Notes: generated by a model from the letters alone, not told the origin. A stretch of 55,429 bases of DNA from Peptostreptococcaceae bacterium (GCA_016650175.1 JAENWG010000005.1:1-55429); one strand, 5' to 3'. Shown: positions 35,458 through 43,736, numbered from the stretch's first letter. A program made the numbers and translations.

Positions 35458-36072
35458 ATTAATATATTTGAAATAATATTTATAGTGGGAATGGTCATTT
35501 ACTTTTATTCCGGGGTCAAATTTAAACCAAAGACTTTTAAGAGTAATATCAATAGGCTTCCTAAACAAAAGCTTATTATTGAGAAAACTAAGAAAAGGAT
35601 CAATGATAAAAAACTAAACAGGGACATGATAGGAAGTAGCATATGTCTTAAAAATTTAGCGTTGATTAAATCAAGTGAAGCCATGTCTTCGGATTACATA
35701 ATTGAGCAGTTAATGGAAAATTCTAAGGAGCTAAAACCTTATTATATGAAAAGTCTTTCATACTATCGAAGTGGAAATCATGAGGTAGCTTTTAAATATA
35801 TGACTGATGCACTGGACAACAAGAACATGAAAAACTTCGTATCTATACTAAAAAAGTTAGATATTATGAATGCTGGAGAAATGATAGAACAAATAGATAC
35901 ATTTAATAGTAGTTTGATTTCAGAAAGAGAAACTTTTAATAAAAAATTAGCTGACAGGAATAGCCTGATATTTACAGTAATAGTGACTATAAATATCTTT
36001 GCTCTATTATTAAACTTTGCTGTCGTTATAGTTTTTATGGATGCTATTAATATGCTTAATGTAATATGGTGA
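35458..36072 (+). CDS. TadC-like membrane protein with probable ATT start
   Basis: The 204-aa frame fits TadC: an N-terminal membrane helix, a cytoplasmic T2SSF-like middle (YIIEQLMENSKELKPYYMKSLSYYRSG..HEVAFKYM), and a C-terminal helix (LIFTVIVTINIFALLLNFAVVIVF). The first ATG/GTG in frame (35485, 35491) would cut the first helix and have no usable ribosome site. GGGAG at 35446-35450 is 7 nt before ATT 35458, which gives (M)NIFEIIFIVGMVIYFYSG, a complete helix. An ATT start is rare (infC is the known case) and usually keeps expression low. It is shorter than typical TadC (~280-320 aa). Confidence 0.7.
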   Translation: MNIFEIIFIVGMVIYFYSGVKFKPKTFKSNINRLPKQKLIIEKTKKRINDKKLNRDMIGSSICLKNLALIKSSEAMSSDYIIEQLMENSKELKPYYMKSLSYYRSGNHEVAFKYMTDALDNKNMKNFVSILKKLDIMNAGEMIEQIDTFNSSLISERETFNKKLADRNSLIFTVIVTINIFALLLNFAVVIVFMDAINMLNVIW

Positions 36073-36079
36073 GGTGAAA

Positions 36080-36241
36080 ATGAAAAATTTAATAATAATT
36101 ATAGGTACTATAATTTTAGGAACCACTATAGTAGGTACGTTTATATTAGGAGATGGTGACAATTCCCTTAAGGTGGCAGCAGAAAATGTAGTAGCTAACG
36201 GGATAAGTGCCATAGACTCTGTATACGAAGAAGGGGATTGA
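36080..36241 (+). CDS. Tad-locus small MKNL protein 1, 53 aa
   Basis: A short frame with GAGGTG right before ATG 36080. The protein is a hydrophobic helix (MKNLIIIIGTIILGTTIVGTFIL) followed by a polar 30-residue tail (DGDNSLKVAAENVVANGISAIDSVYEEGD). It is the first of four tandem genes whose products all start MKNL plus a helix. Size and layout match small pilins or pseudopilins of Tad systems, but there is no G/A-xxxx-E prepilin cleavage site, so processing is uncertain. Confidence 0.65.
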   Translation: MKNLIIIIGTIILGTTIVGTFILGDGDNSLKVAAENVVANGISAIDSVYEEGD

Positions 36242-36242
36242 T

Positions 36243-36383
36243 ATGAAAAATTTAGTAATTATAGTTGGTACTATAGTTCTTGGTTGTTTAATATTTGACC
36301 TAATAGTAGGGGATAATGAAGGTAGCCTTAAAAATGAGTCAAAAGAAGTTATGATAAATTGTATTGAAGATTACCTGGAGTAA
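36243..36383 (+). CDS. Tad-locus small MKNL protein 2, 46 aa
   Basis: ATG 36243 lies 6 nt after AAGGGG and one base after the previous stop. The product (MKNLVIIVGTIVLGCLIFDLI... then GDNEGSLKNESKEVMINCIEDYLE) is a close relative of protein 1: both have MKNL[IV]II.GTI[IV]LG and a G-D-x-N/E-x-SLK turn. The similarity is visible in the DNA, showing tandem duplication. Two cysteines (positions 15 and 40) are not shared with protein 1. Confidence 0.65.
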   Translation: MKNLVIIVGTIVLGCLIFDLIVGDNEGSLKNESKEVMINCIEDYLE

Positions 36384-36388
36384 AGAAA

Positions 36389-36790
36389 ATGAAAAATCTA
36401 ATAACAACTATAGCCAGTATATTAATATTAATGGTGTATCTTCTTCAGTTTATTAATAATCAACAAATTCATAATACTGTTGTAAATATAGATAGAGAGA
36501 TAAACTGTATAAAGGAAATTTCTAAACAAGAAGGTTATCTGACAGAGAAGAACAGAAGTGAATTGCTAGATAAATTATCAGATATAGCCAATTGTGATAC
36601 TGGAGAAATAGTGATTACTGGTACAGATGAAAAGAAATATAGAGGAGAGCTTATACATATTTATGTCAAATTACCAATAAAGAATTTGATAGTAGCTAAT
36701 GAATTCTTTGGTATTGACGATATAGATAATCAAGGTTTTTATAAATTTGATTTTTATACTACCAGTGAGCATCTGGAGCGTGAGAATTGA
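36389..36790 (+). CDS. Tad-locus MKNL protein 3, pseudopilin candidate, 133 aa
   Basis: An N-terminal helix (MKNLITTIASILILMVYLLQF) leads into an extracellular domain with a helical part and a strand-rich end (GEIVITGTDEKKYRGELIHIYVKLPIKNLI). This resembles TadE/TadF-type minor pilins in design, though I cannot confirm a family. GGAG is 8 nt before ATG 36389. Its stop overlaps the TTG start of protein 4. Confidence 0.7.
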   Translation: MKNLITTIASILILMVYLLQFINNQQIHNTVVNIDREINCIKEISKQEGYLTEKNRSELLDKLSDIANCDTGEIVITGTDEKKYRGELIHIYVKLPIKNLIVANEFFGIDDIDNQGFYKFDFYTTSEHLEREN

Positions 36791-37230
36791 AAAATTTAAT
36801 TATTACCATAGGAATAATAATATTTGCAGCCATCTTACTTGCATACCAAAGCGATTTTAATAATATGGCAAGAGAGAAAGAATTGTTGAAAAGTATAGCA
36901 GATGAAGCGGTAGCATCATCTGCATTATGTATAGATGAATTCAAGTATGGGGAAGGTTATTTGGTATTTGATGATGAAAAGGTTATTGCAAAGATTGAAG
37001 AAATGCTTAAGCTAAATTTAGATAAGGAAATAGACTTTGAATACACAGTATTAATATCAGATGAAAGCGTTAAGCGTAGAAAACACGGGGATTTGGAAGT
37101 AGAGTTTGAATTAGAAAAGGAACCGTATGTATTATTAAAAGTGGATATAGGTAAGCCTAAATTTAGGATAATATCACCGAATACCACTATATATGCTATT
37201 TCGGCATATGAATACCTACCTTACAACTAA
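36787..37230 (+). CDS. Tad-locus MKNL protein 4, pseudopilin candidate, 147 aa
   Basis: The protein starts at TTG 36787, which overlaps the previous stop (TTGA), so translation is probably coupled. It has the same MKNLIITIGIIIFAAILLAY helix, then AREKELLKSIADEAVASSALCID, reminiscent of the helical spine of TadE-like pilins, and a strand-rich end (YTVLISDES...FELEKEPYVLLKVDIG). It closes the locus, and a terminator follows at 37236-37259. Confidence 0.7.
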   Translation: MKNLIITIGIIIFAAILLAYQSDFNNMAREKELLKSIADEAVASSALCIDEFKYGEGYLVFDDEKVIAKIEEMLKLNLDKEIDFEYTVLISDESVKRRKHGDLEVEFELEKEPYVLLKVDIGKPKFRIISPNTTIYAISAYEYLPYN

Positions 37231-37235
37231 TAATC

Positions 37236-37259
37236 AGTGGGTTTAACCCCACTTTTTTT
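37236..37259 (+). terminator. Terminator of the Tad-like operon
   Basis: AGTGGG and CCCACT pair around TTTAAC and run into seven T. Confidence 0.88.
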
Positions 37260-37355
37260 GTATAATCCTTTATTACTGCTAGGATTAGTGGTAAAATAAA
37301 TAATATATTATGGTAAAGGTGCGTAATATAATAAAATAAGTAATCGGAGTAATTT

Positions 37356-37544
37356 ATGACAGTGAAAGTTTATGTAGATTCTTCATTATGTAGAGATTGT
37401 AAGATGTGCGTTAGATATTGTGCGCAGAGAGCTATTTCTTCGGGACCGAATGGTGCGATAATTGATCAATCAAAATGTAATGGATGTAAATTATGTGCCA
37501 TGGCTTGTGCCTTTGGTGCCATCAAAATAGAAGAGCTTAAGTAG
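37356..37544 (+). CDS. Small 2[4Fe-4S] ferredoxin
   Basis: The 62-aa electron carrier has two cluster motifs: CRDCKMCVRYC and CNGCKLCAMAC, the CxxCxxCxxxC pattern of clostridial ferredoxins. It starts MTVKVYVDSS and has a lysine/glutamate C-terminus. The Nudix gene begins 9 nt later. The A/T-rich 125-nt region before it has several TATAAT-like boxes (e.g. 37327-37332) but no good -35. Confidence 0.9.
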   Translation: MTVKVYVDSSLCRDCKMCVRYCAQRAISSGPNGAIIDQSKCNGCKLCAMACAFGAIKIEELK

Positions 37545-37553
37545 GAGAAAAAA

Positions 37554-38090
37554 ATGTCTTTTAAAGAGGAAACTATTACAAGCAAAATGATATATAAGGG
37601 GTCAATTCTGAATTTGAGAAAGGATACTGTTAAGGTTAAAAACGGTATTTCTTTTAGAGAAGTGGTAGAACATAATGGTGGTTCTGTAGTAGTTGCTATT
37701 ACAGATAACAAGAAAGTTCTTATGGTTAATCAGTTTAGAAAACCTTTAGATAAAGAAGTTCTGGAATTGCCTGCAGGAAAAATAGATGGGGAAGAAGATC
37801 CTAAAGAAACTGCTTTAAGAGAGCTTAAAGAAGAAACGGGATATACTGCTAAGACTGTGAGGTATTTAACTAAATTTTATCCTAGCGTAGGATATACAAA
37901 CGAAATACTTTACATATATCTTTGCACCGATTTAATACCGGGAGAAACTGATTTTGATGAAAATGAAGATATAGAAATATTTGAATATGATATGGAGTTA
38001 CTAGTAGGTATGATACTGGCCGGCAAAATCAACGATGGTAAAACAATCGCCGGTATAATGATAGCAAATGAAACCTTAAAAAAGGAGTGA
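37554..38090 (+). CDS. Nudix hydrolase, ADP-ribose pyrophosphatase type
   Basis: The 178-aa enzyme has a complete Nudix box, GKIDGEEDPKETALRELKEETGY, and the ADP-ribose pyrophosphatase features VVVAITDNKKVLMVNQFRKPLDKEVLELPAGKI and SVGYTNEILYIYLCTDL. It would split ADP-ribose to AMP and ribose 5-phosphate. In many Clostridia this gene precedes xerD, as here. GGAG precedes ATG 37554. Confidence 0.93.
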   Translation: MSFKEETITSKMIYKGSILNLRKDTVKVKNGISFREVVEHNGGSVVVAITDNKKVLMVNQFRKPLDKEVLELPAGKIDGEEDPKETALRELKEETGYTAKTVRYLTKFYPSVGYTNEILYIYLCTDLIPGETDFDENEDIEIFEYDMELLVGMILAGKINDGKTIAGIMIANETLKKE

Positions 38091-38099
38091 GTATAAGAA

Positions 38100-38981
38100 A
38101 TGAAAGAATTTTTGGATTATATTAAAAATGAAGAAAACAAAGCCGAAAACACTGTATTAGCATATAAGAGGGACATAAGCGCTTTTGAATTATTTTTAAA
38201 TAAGAGAGAAATACCCAATCTTCTTGAATGTACTCATGGAGATGCTATAGCTTACATAATTTTCCTAAAAAATGAAAATAAATCCAAAGCAACAATTAAT
38301 AGAAAAATATCATCCATAAGGGCATATTATGCTCGTAAGTTGCAGGTAAAAGCAATTGAAAGCAATCCATTTGATAATGTAAAAACTGCAAAATCTGATA
38401 AGAGAGAAATCGACTATTTATCTATGGATGAAATAAATGCTCTTCTTAAATTACCTGACAATACTCTTAAAGGCCTAAGAGACCAAGCCTTGTTAGAGGT
38501 TATGTATGGTACAGGAGCTAGAGTAACTGAAATAAATAAGATAAAAAACAAGGATATAAATTTCAAGATGAACTTTATTACATGTAGAGACGGTCAATCA
38601 AACAGTAGAATAATACCGCTTGGAAGCTACGCACATAAAGCGCTTGAAAAGTATATGAACGAAGGTTACTGTGCTATTAAACGTAGTGCTACTATAGGCA
38701 TTGAAGATTTCATATTTATTAACTTTTCAGGTAAACCGTTAACCAGACAAGGAGTTTGGAAAATAGTTAAAGATTACGGCAGTAAAATAGGCATTGAAAC
38801 AAGAATGACACCTCAGATACTAAGAAATACTTTTGCAGTACATATGCTTCAAAACGGAGCAGATTTAAAGACATTACAAGAACTAATGGGATTTGATGAT
38901 ATCTCAGTAGGTATGGCTTATCTATCTGTAACTAATAATAGAGTTAAAGATGTGTTTAACAGATCACATCCTAGAGCATAA
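38100..38981 (+). CDS. XerD-like tyrosine recombinase with degraded active site
   Basis: The 293-aa protein aligns along its full length with XerD: SAM-like N-terminal domain (FLDYIKNEENKAENTVLAYKRDISAFELFL), catalytic domain, and the C-terminal SHPRA ending. Arg141 (GARVTE), Arg242 (QILRNTF) and Tyr274 (MAYLSV) are kept. The first catalytic His (normally HxLRH) is Gln239, the second (normally LGH) is Phe265, and the beta-hairpin Lys region (normally GKGNKER) reads CRDGQSNSR. The reading frame is intact. It sits at the usual xerD place after the Nudix gene. Either a structural/partner role or altered chemistry is possible. Confidence 0.8.
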   Translation: MKEFLDYIKNEENKAENTVLAYKRDISAFELFLNKREIPNLLECTHGDAIAYIIFLKNENKSKATINRKISSIRAYYARKLQVKAIESNPFDNVKTAKSDKREIDYLSMDEINALLKLPDNTLKGLRDQALLEVMYGTGARVTEINKIKNKDINFKMNFITCRDGQSNSRIIPLGSYAHKALEKYMNEGYCAIKRSATIGIEDFIFINFSGKPLTRQGVWKIVKDYGSKIGIETRMTPQILRNTFAVHMLQNGADLKTLQELMGFDDISVGMAYLSVTNNRVKDVFNRSHPRA

Positions 38982-39019
38982 TAATGCAAATTTCAAATAT
39001 AAAGTATATAATAAAATGT

Positions 39020-39053
39020 AGGTGGGTAAGCTTAAGCTAACCCACCATTTTTA
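39020..39053 (+). terminator. Terminator after the XerD-like gene
   Basis: GGTGGGT (39021-39027) pairs with ACCCACC (39040-39046); the loop contains the palindrome AGCTTAAGCT, extending the stem. ATTTTTA follows. Confidence 0.85.
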
Positions 39054-39149
39054 ATGAAAGAAGTATAAATACATAAATAGTGACGATTGCTATTGTAAAG
39101 GTTTTAACATTAATTTTAGCAACATGTAATGACATGTAAAAAAAATAAG

Positions 39150-39300
39150 AATATAAAAGGATTATGATTAATCTGACATAAGCTCCATCAGGATTCTATC
39201 CAAGTAAATAAGAAATTAGAAGTGCACCTGTGGTATCAGTATGGCTGTCATCACAGGTGTATTGTATGTCTTTTAACACATACAATATAATTAAATTCCT
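39150..39300 (+). ncRNA. Structured intergenic region, candidate small RNA
   Basis: This gap holds no gene but three hairpins in a row: GGAT/ATCC at about 39191-39201; an imperfect hairpin of about 13 bp with CACCTGTG (39225-39232) and CACAGGTG (39252-39259); and ATTGTATGT (39261-39269) with ACATACAAT (39278-39286). Flanks of the type AGGATTATGATTAAT and ATTAAATTCCT could close the whole as a terminal stem. The strand is assumed. No family is recognised; a 6S-like or other housekeeping RNA is possible but unproven. Bases 39054-39149 are A/T-rich without visible structure. Confidence 0.35.
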
Positions 39301-39310
39301 AAATAAAACC

Positions 39311-39339
39311 TTGCTTTTGATATTTGCGTATGTTATACT
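39311..39339 (+). promoter_or_regulatory. Extended -10 promoter for rplS
   Basis: TTGCTT (39311-39316), 17 nt, and TATACT (39334-39339) preceded by TGT, an extended -10. Start near 39346. Confidence 0.75.
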
Positions 39340-39349
39340 AACTTAGTTA

Positions 39350-39400
39350 TTACAGACGGTCCTCTGGGTACTATATAGAGATAGCACCACGAACGTCTTG
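39350..39400 (+). promoter_or_regulatory. Ribosomal protein L19 leader
   Basis: Just upstream of rplS, AGACG (39354-39358) can pair with CGTCT (39394-39398) around GGTCCTCTGGGTAC...GCACCACGAA. Position and sequence match the L19 leader element known in Firmicutes, through which L19 is thought to limit its own synthesis. Family match is from memory. Confidence 0.7.
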
Positions 39401-39419
39401 GAGAGAAGGAGGATATAAT

Positions 39420-39758
39420 ATGAACGTATTAGATTCAGTTGTAGAAGAGTATAAAAAAAGCGATATCCCTGCATTTAATGTTGGTGACACTGTAAAGGTC
39501 CACATTAAAATAAAAGAAGGTACTAGAGAAAGAATTCAAGTATTTGAAGGTTTCGTTTTAAAAAGACAAAATGGTGGCATTGCTGAGACATTTACTGTCA
39601 GAAGGATTGCGTCCGGAGTAGGAGTCGAAAAGACTTTCCCACTTCATTCACCTAAAATTGAAAAAGTCGAAGTAATACGTGAAGGTAAAATAAGAAGAGC
39701 TAAACTTCACTACATGCGTGGCAGGACAGGAAAAGCTGCTAAGATTAGGACAAAATAG
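39420..39758 (+). CDS. rplS: 50S ribosomal protein L19
   Basis: The 112-aa protein is standard L19: [29 protein letters not shown], the [20 protein letters not shown] segment and the basic end [16 protein letters not shown]. It lies at the 30S-50S interface. AAGGAGG precedes ATG 39420. Here rplS has lost the usual rpsP-rimM-trmD genes upstream and follows the XerD-like gene, but keeps ylqF and rnhB downstream. Confidence 0.98.
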   Translation: MNVLDSVVEEYKKSDIPAFNVGDTVKVHIKIKEGTRERIQVFEGFVLKRQNGGIAETFTVRRIASGVGVEKTFPLHSPKIEKVEVIREGKIRRAKLHYMRGRTGKAAKIRTK

Positions 39759-39817
39759 TAGTGTGGGGAGCGGAAGTTCCCCACATTTTTATATACCTAA
39801 TTTGAGAGGAGGATTAT

Positions 39818-40663
39818 ATGGAAAATATTAACTGGTATCCGGGGCATATGAAAAAGACTAGGGAACTAATTCAAGAGAATTTGAAATTGGTTGATCTTGT
39901 AATAGAAGTAATAGATAGTAGAATACCTGTATCTAGTAGAAATCCAATAATTGATTCTCTAATAGAAAACAAATTAAGATTAATCGTTTTAAATAAGAGT
40001 GACTTATCAGACAGAGATGAAAACAGAAAATGGGGAAACAGATTTATAAATGAAGGAAATAAAGTAATAACCATGAACTGTATGCTTGGAAGCAATTTAG
40101 ATAAGTTAAATAAAGAACTTCAAAATACACAAAATGAAAAAAATGAGATTAGGAACATGACTAAATCATTAAAACTAATGATTGTGGGGGTACCAAATGT
40201 AGGTAAATCTTCATTAATTAATAGAATGACTGGAAAGAAAAGCACGAGAACAGGAGATAAGCCGGGTGTTACTAGAGGTAAGCAATGGCTTACACTAAAA
40301 AATGGTATGCAACTATTGGATACACCAGGAATACTTTGGCCTAAATTTGAAGATCCAAATGTAGGAATGAATTTAGCTTTTTGTGGTAGTATAAGAGATG
40401 AGATTCTAGATACTACAGATTTAGCTTATGAACTTATTAAGCTCCTGGAAGTACAATATCCTAAATTACTGATGGAAAGATTTAAACTTGATTCTATAAG
40501 TGATGATACTTTGGAAAATATGGATGCTATAGCTTTGAAGAGAGGCTTCATATTACCGGGCAAGAAAATAGATTATGAAAGAACAGGTAGAACGTTGCTT
40601 GATGAGTTTAGAAGTGGCAAAATAGGAAACATAACTTTGGAAAAGATAAAAGACAGTGAATAA
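39818..40663 (+). CDS. rbgA: Ribosome biogenesis GTPase YlqF/RbgA
   Basis: The 281-aa GTPase is circularly permuted: G4 (NKSDLSD, ~residue 58) comes before G1 (GVPNVGKSSL, ~130) and G3 (DTPG). It starts with the family hallmark NWYPGHMKKTRELI and has a C-terminal RNA-binding helical domain. It matures the 50S subunit, in keeping with rplS next door. GAGGAGG precedes ATG 39818. rnhB starts inside its last codons. Confidence 0.95.
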   Translation: MENINWYPGHMKKTRELIQENLKLVDLVIEVIDSRIPVSSRNPIIDSLIENKLRLIVLNKSDLSDRDENRKWGNRFINEGNKVITMNCMLGSNLDKLNKELQNTQNEKNEIRNMTKSLKLMIVGVPNVGKSSLINRMTGKKSTRTGDKPGVTRGKQWLTLKNGMQLLDTPGILWPKFEDPNVGMNLAFCGSIRDEILDTTDLAYELIKLLEVQYPKLLMERFKLDSISDDTLENMDAIALKRGFILPGKKIDYERTGRTLLDEFRSGKIGNITLEKIKDSE

Positions 40664-41330
40664 ACTTGAAAAAGCAGAAATGCTTAAAAATAAACTGATA
40701 GAAATGTCTGAATTTGAAAACTCCCTAAGAAATAATGGAATCAAAATAATTGCAGGGATTGATGAAGTGGGAAGAGGTCCTTTAGCTGGTCCTGTATATG
40801 CAGCATGCGTAGTTCTTCCTAAAGATTTTGATGTACTAGGAGTAGATGATTCGAAAAAATTAAGTGAAAAAAAGAGAAATGAACTTAATGAAAAAATTAA
40901 AGAAAAAGCTATCGCTTATGGAATCGGTATAGTTAATAACGAAACCATAGATGAAATAAATATATTAAATGCTACAAAATTGGCAATGAAAATAGCAGTA
41001 ACTAATACCGAAAAAATGCTAGAAGGAAAGTGTATAGAACATTTACTGATAGATGCACTTAAACTAGAGGAAGTGGCTATTCCTCAAACAGGTATTATTA
41101 AAGGCGATTCTAAATCTGTCTCTATAGCCGCAGCGTCTATAGTTGCAAAAGTAGCAAGGGATGGCTACATGATAGAGCAGAGTAAGATATATCCGTACTA
41201 TAGCTTTGAGTCAAATAAAGGTTATGGTACGAAAGCTCACTATGAGGGGATGCGTGAATATGGTTTTACGCCAATTCATCGTAAAACATTTTTGAGGAAG
41301 TTTTTAAAGGAGAACGGACATGGAATTTAA
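40656..41330 (+). CDS. rnhB: Ribonuclease HII
   Basis: The 224-aa enzyme removes ribonucleotides and RNA primers from DNA hybrids. The active-site sequence [19 protein letters not shown], the [10 protein letters not shown] segment, and [25 protein letters not shown] are present. The start is unsure: GTG 40656 overlaps the rbgA stop and has a weak ribosome site, and ATG 40680 is an alternative. fhs starts 11 nt before its end. Confidence 0.95.
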   Translation: MNKLEKAEMLKNKLIEMSEFENSLRNNGIKIIAGIDEVGRGPLAGPVYAACVVLPKDFDVLGVDDSKKLSEKKRNELNEKIKEKAIAYGIGIVNNETIDEINILNATKLAMKIAVTNTEKMLEGKCIEHLLIDALKLEEVAIPQTGIIKGDSKSVSIAAASIVAKVARDGYMIEQSKIYPYYSFESNKGYGTKAHYEGMREYGFTPIHRKTFLRKFLKENGHGI

Positions 41331-42996
41331 AAGTGATATTCAAATTGCACAAGAAAACAAAATGGCCAATATCTATGATATTGCCCAAAAAGCAGGAATC
41401 AACGAAAAATACTTAGAGCGATATGGTGACTATAAAGCTAAAGTTGACTATAAACTCTTAAAAGACATGAATGAAAAAGAAGATGGTAAAGTGGTTTTAG
41501 TCACTGCAATTTCTCCGACACCAGCTGGTGAAGGTAAGACAACTACTACTGTAGGACTTACAGATGCTCTTAGTAGGTTAGGAGTAAATGTAATGGCAGC
41601 TTTAAGAGAACCTTCTTTAGGCCCGGTGTTTGGAATAAAAGGTGGTGCAGCAGGAGGGGGTTATGCTCAAGTAGTCCCTATGGAAGATATCAACCTACAT
41701 TTTACAGGTGATATGCATGCTATAGGAGTATCTAATAATCTGATAGCTGCAATAATAGATAACCACATTCAACATGGCAATGAACTTAAAATAGATCCAA
41801 GAAAAATAACTTGGACTAGAGTAATGGATATGAATGATAGACAGCTAAGAAATATAACTGATGGCTTGGGTGGAAAACCTAATGGTACTCCTAGAGAAGA
41901 CGGTTTCGAGATAACGGTAGCCAGTGAAATTATGGCTATACTGTGCTTGTCTAATGATATAAATGATTTAAAGAAAAGAATTTCAAATATAATTATAGGT
42001 TATACATATGATGATGAACCTGTAACTGTTAAGCAACTGAAAGTACAAGGTGCAGTTGCTGCACTTCTTAAAGATGCTTTAAAACCTAATTTAGTTCAGA
42101 CATTAGAAGAGACTCCGGTACTTATTCACGGTGGACCTTTTGCTAACATAGCGCACGGCTGTAACTCAGTTATGGCTACAAATTGTGCAAGAAAATTGGC
42201 TGACGTAGTAATAACTGAAGCTGGATTTGCTGCTGATTTAGGCGCAGAAAAGTTTATTGATATCAAATGCAGAAAATCAGGTATAAGACCATCTGCTGTA
42301 GTTGTAGTAGCTACAGTAAGAGCTCTTAAGTATCATGGTGGCATAAATAAAAAAGATTTGGTAGAAGAAAACCTAGAAGCACTAAAAGAAGGTATGCCTA
42401 ATCTTTTGCAACATGTTGAAAATGTAACTGAGAACTTTGGTATTCCTGCAGTAGTTTCAATCAATAGATTCCCAACTGATACAGAAGCGGAAATTCAATT
42501 AGTTGAGGACGAATGCAAAAGACTAGGTGTAAACGTAGTTTTAAGTGAAGTATGGGCTAAAGGTGGAGAAGGTGGACGCGAATTAGCTGAAGAAGTTATG
42601 AAGCTAATAGAAAAGGAAAACAATTTTAAATTCGTATATGAAGATGAAGACAGCATAAAAGAAAAGATTGAAAAAATTGCAACAAAAATATATAGAGCTG
42701 ATGGTGTGGAGTATGATTTCCGAGCTAAAAAGGAAATCAAAAAGATTGAAGAAATGGGATTCTCTAATTTACCTATATGCATGGCAAAAACACAATTCAG
42801 TTTTTCTGATGATAAAACAAAACTAGGAGCGCCTAGAAATTTTCTAATAACAATTCGTGAAGTACATGTAGATGCAGGAGCGGGATTTATAGTTGCTAAA
42901 ACTGGTAATATAATGACTATGCCTGGATTACCTAAGATACCGTCTGCTGAAAAAATAGACGTAGACAACGATGGAGTTATTACAGGTTTGTTCTAA
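41320..42996 (+). CDS. fhs: Formate-tetrahydrofolate ligase
   Basis: The 558-aa ligase makes 10-formyl-THF from formate, THF and ATP. The nucleotide loop [39 protein letters not shown] and [22 protein letters not shown] are diagnostic. It serves one-carbon metabolism, purine fermentation or acetogenesis, together with FolD encoded at 49677. AAAGGAGA precedes ATG 41320, which overlaps rnhB. Confidence 0.97.
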   Translation: MEFKSDIQIAQENKMANIYDIAQKAGINEKYLERYGDYKAKVDYKLLKDMNEKEDGKVVLVTAISPTPAGEGKTTTTVGLTDALSRLGVNVMAALREPSLGPVFGIKGGAAGGGYAQVVPMEDINLHFTGDMHAIGVSNNLIAAIIDNHIQHGNELKIDPRKITWTRVMDMNDRQLRNITDGLGGKPNGTPREDGFEITVASEIMAILCLSNDINDLKKRISNIIIGYTYDDEPVTVKQLKVQGAVAALLKDALKPNLVQTLEETPVLIHGGPFANIAHGCNSVMATNCARKLADVVITEAGFAADLGAEKFIDIKCRKSGIRPSAVVVVATVRALKYHGGINKKDLVEENLEALKEGMPNLLQHVENVTENFGIPAVVSINRFPTDTEAEIQLVEDECKRLGVNVVLSEVWAKGGEGGRELAEEVMKLIEKENNFKFVYEDEDSIKEKIEKIATKIYRADGVEYDFRAKKEIKKIEEMGFSNLPICMAKTQFSFSDDKTKLGAPRNFLITIREVHVDAGAGFIVAKTGNIMTMPGLPKIPSAEKIDVDNDGVITGLF

Positions 42997-43008
42997 ATGA
43001 CTTAACTT

Positions 43009-43040
43009 GACGGTTCGATTGAATTCGAACCGTCTTTTTT
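43009..43040 (+). terminator. Terminator after fhs
   Basis: A perfect 10-bp stem GACGGTTCGA/TCGAACCGTC with a 6-nt loop leads into TTTTTT. Confidence 0.93.
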
Positions 43041-43041
43041 A

Positions 43042-43070
43042 TTGACTGTAAATAGGCAGTCGTGTATATT
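43042..43070 (+). promoter_or_regulatory. Promoter for the RNase HI gene
   Basis: TTGACT (43042-43047), 17 nt, TATATT (43065-43070). The expected start, ~43077, leaves about 12 nt to ATG 43089. It begins right after the fhs terminator. Confidence 0.78.
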
Positions 43071-43088
43071 GTAACTAGGAGGAATACT

Positions 43089-43718
43089 ATGGGAAAAAAA
43101 TATTATGCTGTGAGAGCAGGTAAGACACCGGGAATTTATAGGACTTGGGATGATTGCAGAAAACAAGTATATGGGTTCAAAGGTGCTAAATATAAAGGAT
43201 TCGAAACATTAAAAGATGCTGAAAATTTTATGGAAGCAGAAGAAAGCAATATAAAATTGGTGGAAGAAGATATACCGTCGATTATGGCTAGCAATGATGT
43301 GGAAGCGGTAGCCTATGTTGATGGTAGTTATGATAATGCAAATAAAAAATATAGCTTTGGAGCTGTAATATTCTATAAAGAAAAAGAAATACAGCTTTCG
43401 GGTGCAGGAGAAGAACCTGGTATGGTAGAAATGAGAAACGTTGCAGGTGAAATCAAAAGCGCTATGAAGTCTGTAGAATACTGCGTGGATAACAATATAA
43501 GCAGTATTATGATATTTCATGATTATCAAGGTATAGGTAAATGGGGAGATGGAGTATGGAAAACTAATTTACCAGAAACCACAGCATATAAGGAATATAT
43601 GAAAAATGCTAGGGAAAAAGACGGTATGAAAATATTATTTAAACATGTTAAAGGCCATTCAGGAAACAAGTACAATGAGCTGGCAGACAAACTAGCCAAA
43701 GAAGCTTTATCACAATAA
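43089..43718 (+). CDS. Ribonuclease HI with N-terminal viroplasmin domain
   Basis: The 209-aa protein starts with the small hybrid-binding domain (KYYAVRAGKTPGIYRTWDDCRKQVYGFKGAKYKGFETLKDAENFM), then a linker, then RNase H: AYVDGSYD, the Glu in NVAGEIKSAM, FHDYQGIGKW and HVKGHSGNKYNELADKLAKEA. It cuts RNA in RNA-DNA hybrids. A frame from GTG 43062 runs through the promoter and is rejected; AGGAGG is spaced for ATG 43089. Confidence 0.93.
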   Translation: MGKKYYAVRAGKTPGIYRTWDDCRKQVYGFKGAKYKGFETLKDAENFMEAEESNIKLVEEDIPSIMASNDVEAVAYVDGSYDNANKKYSFGAVIFYKEKEIQLSGAGEEPGMVEMRNVAGEIKSAMKSVEYCVDNNISSIMIFHDYQGIGKWGDGVWKTNLPETTAYKEYMKNAREKDGMKILFKHVKGHSGNKYNELADKLAKEALSQ

Positions 43719-43736
43719 ATAAATAAAGTTTTTTTC

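Noticed and set aside
30206-37260. Integrated phage or mobile element around the phage-like gene
   Set aside because: No integrase, capsid or attachment repeats are seen; the XerD-like gene further on is at its usual chromosomal position.
39054-39300. CRISPR array or IS remnant in the gap before rplS
   Set aside because: The repeats are inverted single hairpins, not regularly spaced direct repeats, and there are no transposase fragments or flanking target duplications.
42495-42968. 157-aa minus-strand open frame
   Set aside because: It is an antisense shadow of fhs, with no ribosome site and no recognisable motifs.
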